Shown here one piece after another: positions 34,484 through 42,920 of a stretch of 64,000 bases of DNA. Both the position numbers and the translations under genes were made by a program. The stretch is from Marinobacter santoriniensis NKSG1. Lineage in GTDB: Bacteria > Pseudomonadota > Gammaproteobacteria > Pseudomonadales > Oleiphilaceae. The notes below the pieces were generated by a model that saw nothing but the letters and a program-made list of their open reading frames with translations, ran no database searches and was not told where the DNA came from. The first letter of the stretch is position 1; each line of letters starts with the position of its first letter. The stretch spans positions 248,001 to 312,000 of the forward strand of contig NZ_APAT01000005.1 in the NCBI RefSeq assembly GCF_000347775.1, written 5' to 3'.

Positions 34484-34537
34484 ATTTTGTCGTGTCGTTC
34501 TCGTGCTTAATGATTCCACCGTCCAGCACGACAAAAT
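34484..34537. repeat. long-loop inverted repeat upstream of the islet
   Basis: ATTTTGTCGTG (34484-34494) and CACGACAAAAT (34527-34537) are perfect 11-bp arms 32 bp apart. They lie in the 282-bp gene-free stretch between the DUF2235 gene's end and the first islet gene. A second short pair CAGCAG/CTGCTG lies at 34451-34470. They may be a boundary repeat, a regulator site or a terminator. No transposase is nearby. The rest of the gap shows nothing else I can name. Confidence 0.45.
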
Positions 34538-34711
34538 GTAGCGTTAACTCGACTATTCAATAACAATGGTTTCTCACTGCCACTGCTTCGTTATTCCACT
34601 GCCTGTCATCAAAAAGCACCCACAACGCCTACACATTATTAGCAAGGTATACACTGAATCCCGATTCGTCCAATCCCTGCCTGCAAAATACTGCTTTGGT
34701 TCTCACTGTTT

Positions 34712-35737
34712 TTACCCCTCCCAGATCGGTGGCCACTCCCCATGCGCCTTCCGAAAATTCTCAATCGGCGCACTCGTGTACCCGGTTTCATAACGCTCTT
34801 TCACGCTGGTATGCACCCAGGTCTTCTGGGTAGCCGTCGCCGGAATCTCCCGGATCCGCTTGCCCAGCAGCTTGTACTTGCCCTTGTACTCGTTGTGCTG
34901 TTTGGCATCCGGGCTGGTGGCTTTCTGGATGAACGGGGCAAACACCAGGCTGTGTTTCTGCGCTTCGTCGGCAAGCCAGAGCAGAGGGATGTCGGCGAGG
35001 GTGCAGCCGTTTTTGTCGGGCGGGTAGCCGCCGCCGACGTCGGAGTGGACGCCGGCGAACCAGACCTGCTCCAGGTCCACCTCCGGGCGCTGTTCCCAGA
35101 GGGTGGGTTCGAAGTCTTCCCGCTGTTCGTCCAGGGAGAGGGCGTGGCGGGCGACGCCGATGTTGCTGCCGATCTTGCGGTCGTAGAACAGGTCCTGGTC
35201 CTTGATCAGGCCGAAGAAGGTGAAGGGCAGGCCGAGGGCGCCGACGGTGTCCCACACGCCCACGAATTTGATGGCGGTGCGTTCGGCCACGGCGTACCGG
35301 CGTTTCCAGTCCATGGAGTGGTCGCCGTTGGGTTTGTACTTTTTGGTCTTATAGAGGCGAAAGCCTTCTTCGATGCGGTTGGCGTGTTGTTTTTGCAGGA
35401 TGCTGCAGTTGTTGATCATGCCGCACAGGCTGCGGGCGGTGTAGGCGCCGCGGCTGAAGCCGAACAGGTAGATTTCGTCGCCGGGGTCGTAGTTGTGGAC
35501 GAGGAAGCGGTAGCCGTCCATCACGTTCTTTTCCAGGCCGTAGCCGGTGGCGCCGCCGCGGATTTTGTCGTGGTAGGAGCCGATGCCCCAGTCGTAGAAC
35601 ACCACCTGTTCGGTGCCCTGGCCGTCGGTGGGGCGGATGGCCCTGGCAAATTGCAGGACGTTGGTGGGGTAGTCTTCGCCGAGGTTCTGTTCCGGGCGGT
35701 TCCAGGTGCCGTCAAAGCAGATGGCGATGCGTTTCAT
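34712..35737 (-). CDS. DUF2235 alpha/beta-hydrolase-like protein
   Basis: 341 residues. It has the DUF2235 pattern: IAICFDGTWNRP at the start, nucleophile elbow LFGFSRGAYTARSL (Ser in GFSRG), GVWDTVGALG (acidic residue) and FAGVHSDVGGGYP (His). The family includes type VI secretion phospholipase effectors (Tle1) as well as housekeeping hydrolases. No VgrG, PAAR or immunity-like gene is in the window, and there is no signal peptide. It is followed upstream by an SGNH hydrolase on the same strand, about 30 bp away. Confidence 0.85.
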   Translation of the reverse strand: MKRIAICFDGTWNRPEQNLGEDYPTNVLQFARAIRPTDGQGTEQVVFYDWGIGSYHDKIRGGATGYGLEKNVMDGYRFLVHNYDPGDEIYLFGFSRGAYTARSLCGMINNCSILQKQHANRIEEGFRLYKTKKYKPNGDHSMDWKRRYAVAERTAIKFVGVWDTVGALGLPFTFFGLIKDQDLFYDRKIGSNIGVARHALSLDEQREDFEPTLWEQRPEVDLEQVWFAGVHSDVGGGYPPDKNGCTLADIPLLWLADEAQKHSLVFAPFIQKATSPDAKQHNEYKGKYKLLGKRIREIPATATQKTWVHTSVKERYETGYTSAPIENFRKAHGEWPPIWEG

Positions 35738-35768
35738 GGGGGTGACCTCCTGTCATGTTCTTTCCCTG

Positions 35769-36491
35769 TTACTCCGTCAACAGGTCTCCTTTGGCCAGCG
35801 CCGCGGCGATGGCACGGTAGCCCTTTTCCCCCGGGTGGTAGCCGTCACTGGCCAGCAGGGTCGGGTCCGTGGGGGCGGGGTAGCTTCGATAAGTAAAGTC
35901 TTTCGGCGCCTGTTTCGCCAGTTGGCGGTACACGGCGTCCAGTTGCCGGGCGCGCCAGCCCATTAGTTGTCGCAACGGCGAGGGCAGAGCGGTGAACAGG
36001 TGCATGGGTGGCACGCTGAGCAGTTGCAGCGGGGCCGGATAGCGGGGGGCGAGGGCCTGTCGCAGTGCCAGCAGTTGCCGGCGGAATTTGTATCGTGGCG
36101 TAAAGCCAGTGGTGTCGTTCACGCCCATGCTCAGCAACACCAGGTCCGCCTCCGGCAGGGGCGTGTCGGCGAGCTTGCGGTTGAGCTGCCCGAGCCGGAT
36201 GCCGTTCACGCCGAAGGTGTGCCAGGCGATGGTACGGTCGGTCTTCTCATGGAGTTGCAGGGCCAGCTGGCTTGCCAGCCCCTGGTCGTGGGTGGCCACG
36301 CCCACCCCGGCGGCGGTGGATTCGCCGATCACCAGCAGCCGGAATGCCGGCGTGCCTTCGCCGTACTGGCCGGAGGGATCGCCGGAGGCTTCCGGGAGGC
36401 GGGGCGTGTCCCGTCTGGCCCGTTTGCCCTGGAACATCAGTACCGGGAACAGCAGGGCGGTGGTGAGCCAGAACGGGAGGTGCATGGGCAT
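35769..36491 (-). CDS. SGNH/GDSL hydrolase, membrane-anchored
   Basis: 240 residues. An N-terminal hydrophobic segment (about 4-20) probably anchors or exports it. The SGNH blocks are visible: I VIGESTAAG (Ser, in a GES variant of GDS), III GVNDT (Asn) and V SDGYHPG (Asp and His). It is likely a periplasmic esterase or lipase-like acyl hydrolase. It is in tandem with the DUF2235 hydrolase and a secreted protein. Confidence 0.85.
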   Translation of the reverse strand: MPMHLPFWLTTALLFPVLMFQGKRARRDTPRLPEASGDPSGQYGEGTPAFRLLVIGESTAAGVGVATHDQGLASQLALQLHEKTDRTIAWHTFGVNGIRLGQLNRKLADTPLPEADLVLLSMGVNDTTGFTPRYKFRRQLLALRQALAPRYPAPLQLLSVPPMHLFTALPSPLRQLMGWRARQLDAVYRQLAKQAPKDFTYRSYPAPTDPTLLASDGYHPGEKGYRAIAAALAKGDLLTE

Positions 36492-36500
36492 CGTCTCTGT

Positions 36501-37793
36501 TTAATGGAGCAACACTTGCTGGATGTCGCCCAGGTTAACCGGGACAACCATGGTGCCGCCGTGCAGGTAGCGTTTCAGTTTCATCGACTGGCCCTGCACG
36601 GTCATGATGCGTCCGTCCATCTTGCGGCCGTTGCGCAGGGTGATGCGCACGTCGTCCTGGATGTGCTGGCCCAGGGTGGCTACGGAGACCTGGCGGTACG
36701 CCTTGCGGGTTGGGGCCGGCGTGGAACTGGGCGCCGGGAACGGATCGGCAGCTTCCTGTTCGGGGGATGCCGGCGGCTCGTTCCGGGCGGTTTTCGGCGC
36801 ATCGCTCAGGCTCACCGGGCGTAGGCCGGTGTTTTCGGTGCCCAGTTTCGGGTTCAGGCGCCCGCTCAGGTACACCGGGTCGGGGCTGAGGTAGTTATTG
36901 CCCAGCTCCAGCGCCGGGAAAGGCTCCATGGTGAAGGTCAGCGTGCTGCCCGGATGGGTGACGAAATCCTTGTAGACGGCCACCAGGCTGTCGCTGGGCT
37001 TTAGCCCCTGGTACTGCCATTCGTCCTGCCAGGCGTTCAGGTGCTGCTCGCGGAAGTCCGCGGTGGTCAGGCCGGTCTCGCCGGTGCAGAAATCCACGAT
37101 CCGTTCGTTGTTGCCCAGGTCTTCCATCCGGACGGTGGCGCTGGAGAGGGTGGCCCCCTGTGCCAGTGCCGCGGACGGACCGCCGTCGTTCATGGGGCGG
37201 GGCAGGTTGATGATCATTTCGGCATCCACGCCCATCTGGCCCCGGGAAACGGTCTTGAGGTTGACGGCCATTTCCTGGCCGCCGGTCATCAGGCGGTAGC
37301 CGATGGTCATATCCACGGTGAGCTGGTCGTAGCCCATGGCGGCGAGGTCGGCCTGGTTGAAATAGGTGCGATCGCCGCAGCCGGCGGTGTCGAACCGGGT
37401 GAAGACGGTCTCACCCAGGGTGTTCTGGTCCAGCCCGGCCATGAAGCTGGCATCCACGCCCAGCCCTTCGATCACGAAACTCAGCTGTTCCGGAATCTCG
37501 TGGTTGCTGATGGTGTCTTCCAGGCTCAGCAGCGCCCAGGGGCTGCCGGTGACCAGGGCCAGTTTGTCCGCGTGGATCGGCTGGTTGTCCATGCGGGGGG
37601 TAAAGGCGACATCGGTGATTTCGATGTTGCCATCGAGGGTGGTCGAGACGTCGCCGTAGGTCATGGTGGCGTAGGGCGCCATGCCCCGTTTGGCGGCTTC
37701 GAGGCCGTCGGTGACGCCGCTGGTGATCCGGTACTGGGCGGTGATGGCGCCGGCAATGGCGATGGCGGCGATAACAAGCAGGAGGCGTTTCAT
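36501..37793 (-). CDS. secreted/periplasmic protein with C-terminal Sm-like strand region
   Basis: 430 residues. It begins with a signal anchor (KRLLLVIAAIAIAGAITAQ), followed by a long beta-rich domain (DUF-like, with two cysteines GCGD and FCTG) and a Pro/Ala-rich linker (about 335-370). It ends with a short domain RITLRNGRKMDGRIMTVQGQ that resembles the Sm/SH3 strand pattern. Family unknown to me. It lies 9 bp before the SGNH hydrolase gene, so they form an operon with the DUF2235 gene. Confidence 0.65.
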   Translation of the reverse strand: MKRLLLVIAAIAIAGAITAQYRITSGVTDGLEAAKRGMAPYATMTYGDVSTTLDGNIEITDVAFTPRMDNQPIHADKLALVTGSPWALLSLEDTISNHEIPEQLSFVIEGLGVDASFMAGLDQNTLGETVFTRFDTAGCGDRTYFNQADLAAMGYDQLTVDMTIGYRLMTGGQEMAVNLKTVSRGQMGVDAEMIINLPRPMNDGGPSAALAQGATLSSATVRMEDLGNNERIVDFCTGETGLTTADFREQHLNAWQDEWQYQGLKPSDSLVAVYKDFVTHPGSTLTFTMEPFPALELGNNYLSPDPVYLSGRLNPKLGTENTGLRPVSLSDAPKTARNEPPASPEQEAADPFPAPSSTPAPTRKAYRQVSVATLGQHIQDDVRITLRNGRKMDGRIMTVQGQSMKLKRYLHGGTMVVPVNLGDIQQVLLH

Positions 37794-37955
37794 AAAATCC
37801 CTTTCTTACAACAGTTCCAGGGGTTCCAGCGGTGGGCTGAAACGGGCGTGGGTGCCAGAGGCAACGCTGAAATACTACCTTAACAGCCGGTAATGTTTAA
37901 CCCGGCCGCCCCATACGCTGCCCGCCGTGTGACACCTTTCCCGTTCGTCGTCCCG

Positions 37956-39581
37956 CTAGCCCACGAACATCCGCTTCGCCAGCGGCAGGCCCTTCAGGCC
38001 ACTGACCGCCACGGTGGTCAGAAGCCCGCCGATCATCGCGCCCACCACGCCGCAGGTCATCACGTCCTGGCCGGTCAAGTACAGGCCGGGGATGCGGGTT
38101 TTCGGTTTCAGCCAGTCCTGTTCGAACCGCTCCGGGGTGTGGTCCAGGCCGTAGATTTCGCCGTGCTCGTAGCGGCAGAAGTAGTCGGTCGAGAGCGGGG
38201 TGGAGAGCTCGTAGTAGTCCACCTTGCCACGAAGCTGGGGCAGTTTTTCATAGAGCTTCTCCAGCAGTCGCTGGGCGTAGGCCTCTTTCTTCGCCTCGTA
38301 GTCCTCGCCCCGCTTGCCCCAGGGTTTGTCGGCCCAGGTTTCGTACCATTCGTAGGGGCCGGGGGCGACGATCTCGATGGTGGCCCGGCCGGGGTAGCGC
38401 TCGGTAAAGCTCGGGTCCTTGGCGCTGGGGAAGGAGATGTAGGTCAGTGGAATGTCGCTGTGTTCCGGATCGTCCAGGAACCGTTGCACCTGGCCTTCGT
38501 AATCCGGCCCCGGGTAGATCCAGAGGTTGGTCCTGGGCAGGTCCAGGTTCTCGGCGGTGTCCTGGATGCCAACGTACAGGCACACACTGGCCATGGAGCG
38601 CTTCACGTGGTGCAGCTTCTCCCGGTAATAGTCCAGGTCCGGTGCGTTCTCCGGCAGCAGTTTGCCGAAGGTGTTGAACACGCCGGCGTTGCTGATCACC
38701 AGCGGCGCCTTTACTTCCTCGCCGTCCTTCATGCGAACGCCCACGGCCTGGCCGTCTTCGATCAGGATCTCGGTAACGTCTGCGTAGGTGAAGACTTCGC
38801 CGCCGCCCTGCTGGACCACCGGGATGATGGTTTTGGCCATTTCCGAGGCGCCGCCGATGGGATAGTAGCCGCCGTAAAGGTAGTGGCGGGCGATCAGGGC
38901 GTGAATGATGAAGCTGGATTCTGCCGGAGGCAGGCCGTTGTCGCCCCACTGCCCGGCGAGCACGGCAATCAGCTCCTGGTTGTCGGTCAGGCTTTCCAGA
39001 ACCTCCCGGGTGGTGCGGTTCAGGTAGGCCGGCGCACGGCGTTTGGCCAGTGCCCGGAACGGACCGGAGACGAGGTTGGGCAGGACTTTCCCGAGGACGA
39101 TGCCGGGCATGGCGCCGGCCACCTGCTTCAGGTATTTCAGGTAGGTGTCGATGGCCTGTTCCTCGCCGGGGAACGCCGCCTTGAGTTCGGCGGCGAAGGC
39201 GTCCGGGCCGGCCACCAGGTCGATGTGCCTGTCGCCCAGGAATATGCGGTCGTAATGGGCGTCCATCGGGGCCCACTTGAGTTGGCCGTCGGTGATGTAG
39301 TCAAACAGGCGCTTACCCAGGGTGTGGTCGGCGCCCATATCGCCGATGTAGTGCACGCCCACGTCCCATTCGTAGCCGTTGCGGTCGTAGCTGTGGGTGA
39401 AGCCGCCGGCGGTGTAGTGCTGTTCGAACACCGCCACCTTCTTGCCCATTTTGCTCAGGCAGGCCGCCGTGGTCAGGCCGCCGATGCCGGAGCCGATCAC
39501 AATGGCGTCGTAGTGGCCGTCCAGGCGATTGGCGCGGTAACGGCGGCCGACACGGATGGTGCTGGGTTTGGGGCTGCTCAT
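37956..39581 (-). CDS. FAD-dependent oxidoreductase, phytoene desaturase/RetSat type
   Basis: 541 residues. The dinucleotide fold is at the start (DAIVIGSGIGGLTTAACLSKMG, shown in part: GSGIGGLT), with EQHYTAGGFTHSY typical of COG1233 carotenoid or retinol saturases and desaturases. The C-terminal FAD motif is YLTGQDVMTCGVVGAM. No carotenoid genes are nearby, so the substrate may be a polyene, retinoid-like compound or lipid. The start overlaps the TetR regulator's stop by 4 bp; both form an autoregulated operon. Confidence 0.87.
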   Translation of the reverse strand: MSSPKPSTIRVGRRYRANRLDGHYDAIVIGSGIGGLTTAACLSKMGKKVAVFEQHYTAGGFTHSYDRNGYEWDVGVHYIGDMGADHTLGKRLFDYITDGQLKWAPMDAHYDRIFLGDRHIDLVAGPDAFAAELKAAFPGEEQAIDTYLKYLKQVAGAMPGIVLGKVLPNLVSGPFRALAKRRAPAYLNRTTREVLESLTDNQELIAVLAGQWGDNGLPPAESSFIIHALIARHYLYGGYYPIGGASEMAKTIIPVVQQGGGEVFTYADVTEILIEDGQAVGVRMKDGEEVKAPLVISNAGVFNTFGKLLPENAPDLDYYREKLHHVKRSMASVCLYVGIQDTAENLDLPRTNLWIYPGPDYEGQVQRFLDDPEHSDIPLTYISFPSAKDPSFTERYPGRATIEIVAPGPYEWYETWADKPWGKRGEDYEAKKEAYAQRLLEKLYEKLPQLRGKVDYYELSTPLSTDYFCRYEHGEIYGLDHTPERFEQDWLKPKTRIPGLYLTGQDVMTCGVVGAMIGGLLTTVAVSGLKGLPLAKRMFVG

Positions 39582-40198
39582 GGCGTGGTTTCCTCTGTGT
39601 GGGATTCGGGCTCGTTCCGGGAGCCGTCAAGGAGAAGCGTGAGAACGCTCTCCGCCAGTCGGGGTTCGGCGTCGGCACCGGGCAGGTGGCCGTCGATGAT
39701 GAGTTCGGACAGGCCGTGCACGAGCGACCAGGCGGTGGCGGTCATCAGCGGCAGGGGCAGGGGTTTGAGATAGCCCTCCTGTTGCCCCCGGGCCACGGTG
39801 TCTTCCAGTACCCGGAAGGCCTCCAGCCCGGCTTCGTCCAGCCTCGGATGGGCGCCCTTGGGGAGGATCCGCCCGCCGAACATCAGCCGGTACAGGTGCG
39901 GTTCGTCTTGGGCGAAGGATACGTAGGCCAGGCCGATGTGGAGCAGTGCCTTGCGGGGATCATCCTGTTCCACCTGAAGCAGACTGTCCCGCAACCACTG
40001 GAAGCCGGTGATGGCCAGCTCGGCCAGCAGGGTTTCCCGGTCGGCAAAGTGGCGATACAGGGCCGGGGCACTGACACCGATCTGCTTGGCAATGGCCCGC
40101 AGGCTGATGGCGGTATCGCTCTCGGCCCGCAGGATGTCGAGCGCCTGCTGATGGGCCTGTTGGGGGAGGTCGCCGTGGTGGTAGGCCGGTCTGGACAT
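39578..40198 (-). CDS. TetR-family regulator of the oxidoreductase operon
   Basis: 206 residues. The helix-turn-helix is near the N-terminus (ISLRAIAKQIGVSAPALYRHFADRETLL in part: GVSAPALYRHF). The C-terminal ligand domain is of the WHG type (GLAYVSFAQDEPHLYRLMF). It is translationally coupled to the FAD oxidoreductase. A near-perfect 37-bp operator lies 22 bp upstream of its start, which argues for self-repression released by the enzyme's substrate or product. Confidence 0.9.
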   Translation of the reverse strand: MSRPAYHHGDLPQQAHQQALDILRAESDTAISLRAIAKQIGVSAPALYRHFADRETLLAELAITGFQWLRDSLLQVEQDDPRKALLHIGLAYVSFAQDEPHLYRLMFGGRILPKGAHPRLDEAGLEAFRVLEDTVARGQQEGYLKPLPLPLMTATAWSLVHGLSELIIDGHLPGADAEPRLAESVLTLLLDGSRNEPESHTEETTP

Positions 40199-40219
40199 GA
40201 TGATGCCGGGTCCTTTCTA

Positions 40220-40256
40220 ATGTTATCGGTGTTAACAAAGTTAACAGAGATAACAT
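40220..40256. promoter_or_regulatory. TetR operator
   Basis: Two 17-bp arms (40220-40236 and 40240-40256) matching at 15 positions flank a 3-base AAA centre. The core is TGTTAAC-aaa-GTTAACA and the outer parts ATGTTATC and GATAACAT. It sits 22 bp before the tetR ATG on the minus strand, where the promoter should be, so it is very likely the repressor's binding site. Confidence 0.75.
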
Positions 40257-40287
40257 CACGGAACCGGTTTCGGTGTCAATCAAAAAA

Positions 40288-40314
40288 GAAACCCCGGGAG
40301 TAGCCCGGGGTTTC
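40288..40314 (-). terminator. Rho-independent terminator of the aldo/keto reductase gene
   Basis: GAAACCCCGGG (40288-40298) pairs perfectly with CCCGGGGTTTC (40304-40314) over a 5-base loop. On the minus strand it is followed by a run of Ts (complement of the A-run 40282-40287). It lies 20 bp after the reductase stop and separates it from the tetR operator. Confidence 0.85.
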
Positions 40315-40333
40315 TGTCAGGTGCGGTCAGCGG

Positions 40334-41335
40334 TCAGGCCGCTTTATCTCGAGTGGGCGGCGCCATGAATTCCGGCCCTACCGGATCCTTGATGTGCTCG
40401 GTCAGGATGTCATCAATGGCCTTCAGCGCTTCCGGATCCAGGGACCAGCCTTCGATCTCGCCCACCGGGTCCAGCTGCTCGGGCCGACGTGCACCCCACA
40501 GCGCGGTGGTCACCCCGGGCCGGTCTATCAGCCAGCGCAGGGCCAGCGCCAGAACGTCCTTCTGGTAGCGATCCCGGGCAAACTCGTCCAGTGCCTGGAC
40601 CGCATTCAGATACTGCTGGAAACGCTCGCCCTGGAACTTGGGATCGTTGTTGCGCAGGTCGTCACCCTCGAACTGGCTGTCCTTGCTCATCTTGCCGGAC
40701 AGCAGGCCGCGGCAAAGACCGCCGTAGGTGATGGTGGCAATGCCCTGTTCATCGCAGTAGGGCAGCACCTCCTGCTCGATGTCGCGTTCGAACAGGTTGT
40801 AGGGAGGCTGCAGGCTGTGCAGCGGTGCGAACTTCCGGAATTCGTCCATCTGCTCCGGCGTGAAGTTGCTGACGCCAATCGCCCGGATCTTGCCGGCTTT
40901 CAGCAGGTTTTCCATCGCCTTTGCAGTTTCTTCCATCGGTGTTTGCGGGTCCGGCCAGTGCACCTGATAGATGTCGATGTGGTCGGTCTGCAGGCGACGC
41001 AGGGAATCTTCCACTTCCTTTTCGATCCGCGCGGCGGTGGCTTCGCGCCAGACGTTCTGGTGATCGTCCGACCAGTTCATGGCCACCTTGGTTGCCAGTG
41101 CCACTTTATCGCGGCGGCCGCCGGCGAGTGCCTTGCCCACGATTTCTTCAGAGCGGCCAAAGCCGTAGACCGGTGCGGTGTCCACCAGGCCGACGCCCTT
41201 GTCGATGGCGGCGTGGATGGTGTCGATGGACTGGGATTCGTCGGTGCCGCCCCACATCCATCCGCCGATGGCCCAGGTACCAAGGCCCACCGGCGTTACC
41301 TGAACGTCTGTATTGCCAAAGCGACGGGTATCCAT
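40334..41335 (-). CDS. aldo/keto reductase
   Basis: 333 residues, (beta/alpha)8 NAD(P)H-dependent carbonyl reductase. The catalytic tetrad is recognisable: Asp and Tyr in GLVDTAPVYGFG, Lys in VALATKVAMN, and His in IDIYQVHWPDP. The cofactor region is AIGVSNF … LRWLIDRPGVTTALWGARRPEQL. AGGAGG precedes the ATG. It is a single-gene unit with a strong terminator. Substrate unknown, probably aldehydes in general. Confidence 0.92.
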   Translation of the reverse strand: MDTRRFGNTDVQVTPVGLGTWAIGGWMWGGTDESQSIDTIHAAIDKGVGLVDTAPVYGFGRSEEIVGKALAGGRRDKVALATKVAMNWSDDHQNVWREATAARIEKEVEDSLRRLQTDHIDIYQVHWPDPQTPMEETAKAMENLLKAGKIRAIGVSNFTPEQMDEFRKFAPLHSLQPPYNLFERDIEQEVLPYCDEQGIATITYGGLCRGLLSGKMSKDSQFEGDDLRNNDPKFQGERFQQYLNAVQALDEFARDRYQKDVLALALRWLIDRPGVTTALWGARRPEQLDPVGEIEGWSLDPEALKAIDDILTEHIKDPVGPEFMAPPTRDKAA

Positions 41336-41456
41336 AAAACCTCCTGCTTTCGCTGTATTTGCTTAACAACCTAACAATACGGCGCCAGGGCGGGCAACCG
41401 ATCACCGGGCTCTGTGAACCTTCGGTAACTCCGTAAAAACCGCGATATCCGGCCGG

Positions 41457-42734
41457 TTAATTGCCGGGTGATTCCTGCGGCTCCTGCGAGGGCTCGGTGT
41501 CTTCGTCGTCGGGATCAGGCAGCTGATAATCGTATGCCGCCTGGAGGCCGGTGTCCTCTTCGCCTTCTTCCTCGTCGGCCTGCTCAAGGTAACGTGGGTA
41601 GAAGGGCGACAGCATGGCCACGAGAATGCCGATGGCACAGAAGGTCGAGAAAGCATCGGCGTAGCCCATGTCGTTCACCAGCATACCGACGACCGGCGAG
41701 CCAATTGCCTGCCCGAGAGACACTGCCATGAAAGGCAATACCGGGCCGACCGAGAGCCGGCCTGGCAGCAGTCGGATGCCGGTCATCAGGTAGAGGCCGG
41801 TCAGGCTCATGTAGGCCAGGCCGAACACCAGCGCGGAAAAGACCGAGAGCGCCAACTGGCCGGGGCTTGCGGCCAGTAACGACAGGCTGGCGGCCAGCAT
41901 CATCAGCATCAGGGCCTGGGTGATCGGGGGATTGTTGCGATCGGCCAGGTCGGCCACGACGGCTCCGCCGAGGCCAGCGACACCCACCGCCAACCACAGC
42001 CAGCCGGTGTTGTCCGGCGACAGGGAACCGAGGGTGACCGCCAGGTCCGGAGCGAAGATCCAGTAGGCCGAGGAGACAAAGCCCATCGCGAAGGCGAACA
42101 CCGAGAGCCTGCCGAGGCGCCACCATTGCTGGGCGCTGATCCGGGGTGGTGTGGCAATGCTGGCGGGGGTCACCCTGGATACCGAGGGAATGACAAACCA
42201 GGTTGCGGCAACGCCAATGGCGGCCAGTACGGCAAAAGATCCGTAGGCAAAGCGCCAGGCGTCAGCCATAAACAGGATCGCCGGTACGGCAACCGCCACT
42301 CCAATGCTGGTGCCCGCATTCATGGCTGAACTTACGCGCCCATGCACCGAGCGATTCACCAGCGCCTGCATGGCGGCGGTGAGCGCCGGCATCATCAGCC
42401 CGGTGCAGATGCCGCAGGCGAATACGCCAACGCCCAGCGAGACCGCGCCCGAGGCCTGGCTGATCAGCCCCAGACCCACGGCGCCAAACGCGCCGGACAG
42501 CATCGCCGCGTTACGGGCGCCCAGCCGAATGGCCGCAAGCGGTGCAACGAGCGTAGCCAGGAGGAAACTGATCAGGGGGAGGGCGCCGATGATACCGATG
42601 ACGCCCGGTGTCAGCGCCAGGTCATCGCGGATCGGGGGAACGAACAGGCCAAAGGCGAAACGCGCAAGTCCATAACTGATCGCAATCAGTACCGCGCCGA
42701 ACAACGCAAATTTCGTGCTCGAAATAGACGTCAT
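41457..42734 (-). CDS. YbfB/YjiJ-type MFS transporter
   Basis: 425 residues with twelve membrane segments, a short N-terminus (ISYGLARFAFGLFVPPIRDDL) and a strongly acidic C-terminal tail (EEEGEEDTG …). The tail is not needed for transport in related proteins. The sequence style fits the YbfB/YjiJ MFS group, exporters or importers of unknown substrates. Single gene; the 121-bp gap to the reductase gene has no terminator-like hairpin. Confidence 0.85.
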   Translation of the reverse strand: MTSISSTKFALFGAVLIAISYGLARFAFGLFVPPIRDDLALTPGVIGIIGALPLISFLLATLVAPLAAIRLGARNAAMLSGAFGAVGLGLISQASGAVSLGVGVFACGICTGLMMPALTAAMQALVNRSVHGRVSSAMNAGTSIGVAVAVPAILFMADAWRFAYGSFAVLAAIGVAATWFVIPSVSRVTPASIATPPRISAQQWWRLGRLSVFAFAMGFVSSAYWIFAPDLAVTLGSLSPDNTGWLWLAVGVAGLGGAVVADLADRNNPPITQALMLMMLAASLSLLAASPGQLALSVFSALVFGLAYMSLTGLYLMTGIRLLPGRLSVGPVLPFMAVSLGQAIGSPVVGMLVNDMGYADAFSTFCAIGILVAMLSPFYPRYLEQADEEEGEEDTGLQAAYDYQLPDPDDEDTEPSQEPQESPGN

Positions 42735-42849
42735 GCCGCCTCCGCCCGTCCATTGTGGAGGATGTCAGATATTCACAGCCTAGGAGTTCTGCCGGGCGGA
42801 TTCAATGAGAGGAATGGATGAGACGGGTTAATGGGGTGTCATGAATAAA

Positions 42850-42877
42850 GAAGGCTACCTGCGGTGAGGTAGCCTTC
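42850..42877 (-). terminator. terminator of the PEP-CTERM gene
   Basis: GAAGGCTACCT (42850-42860) and AGGTAGCCTTC (42867-42877) form a perfect 11-bp stem with a 6-base loop, 43 bp after the PEP-CTERM gene's stop. Only a loose T-rich stretch follows on the minus strand. Being symmetric, it may also end transcription arriving from the left. Confidence 0.7.
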
Positions 42878-42920
42878 GTAGGCACTCGGTTCAAGCGACG
42901 GGGTTCAGGTCGCGAACCGT

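Noticed and set aside
32302..34711. Integron gene cassettes in the small-gene region
   Set aside because: Short co-directional genes resemble cassettes, but I found no paired RYYYAAC and GTTRRRY core sites in the gaps I examined (33768-33856 and 34430-34711), no attC-like imperfect hairpins, and no integrase.
34712..35737. Type VI secretion effector assignment for the DUF2235 protein
   Set aside because: No VgrG, PAAR, Hcp or immunity-like gene is present; the domain alone does not show secretion.
40334..42734. Aldo/keto reductase and MFS gene as one operon
   Set aside because: The gap is 121 bp and the reductase has its own strong ribosome-binding site and terminator. Co-transcription cannot be supported from sequence.
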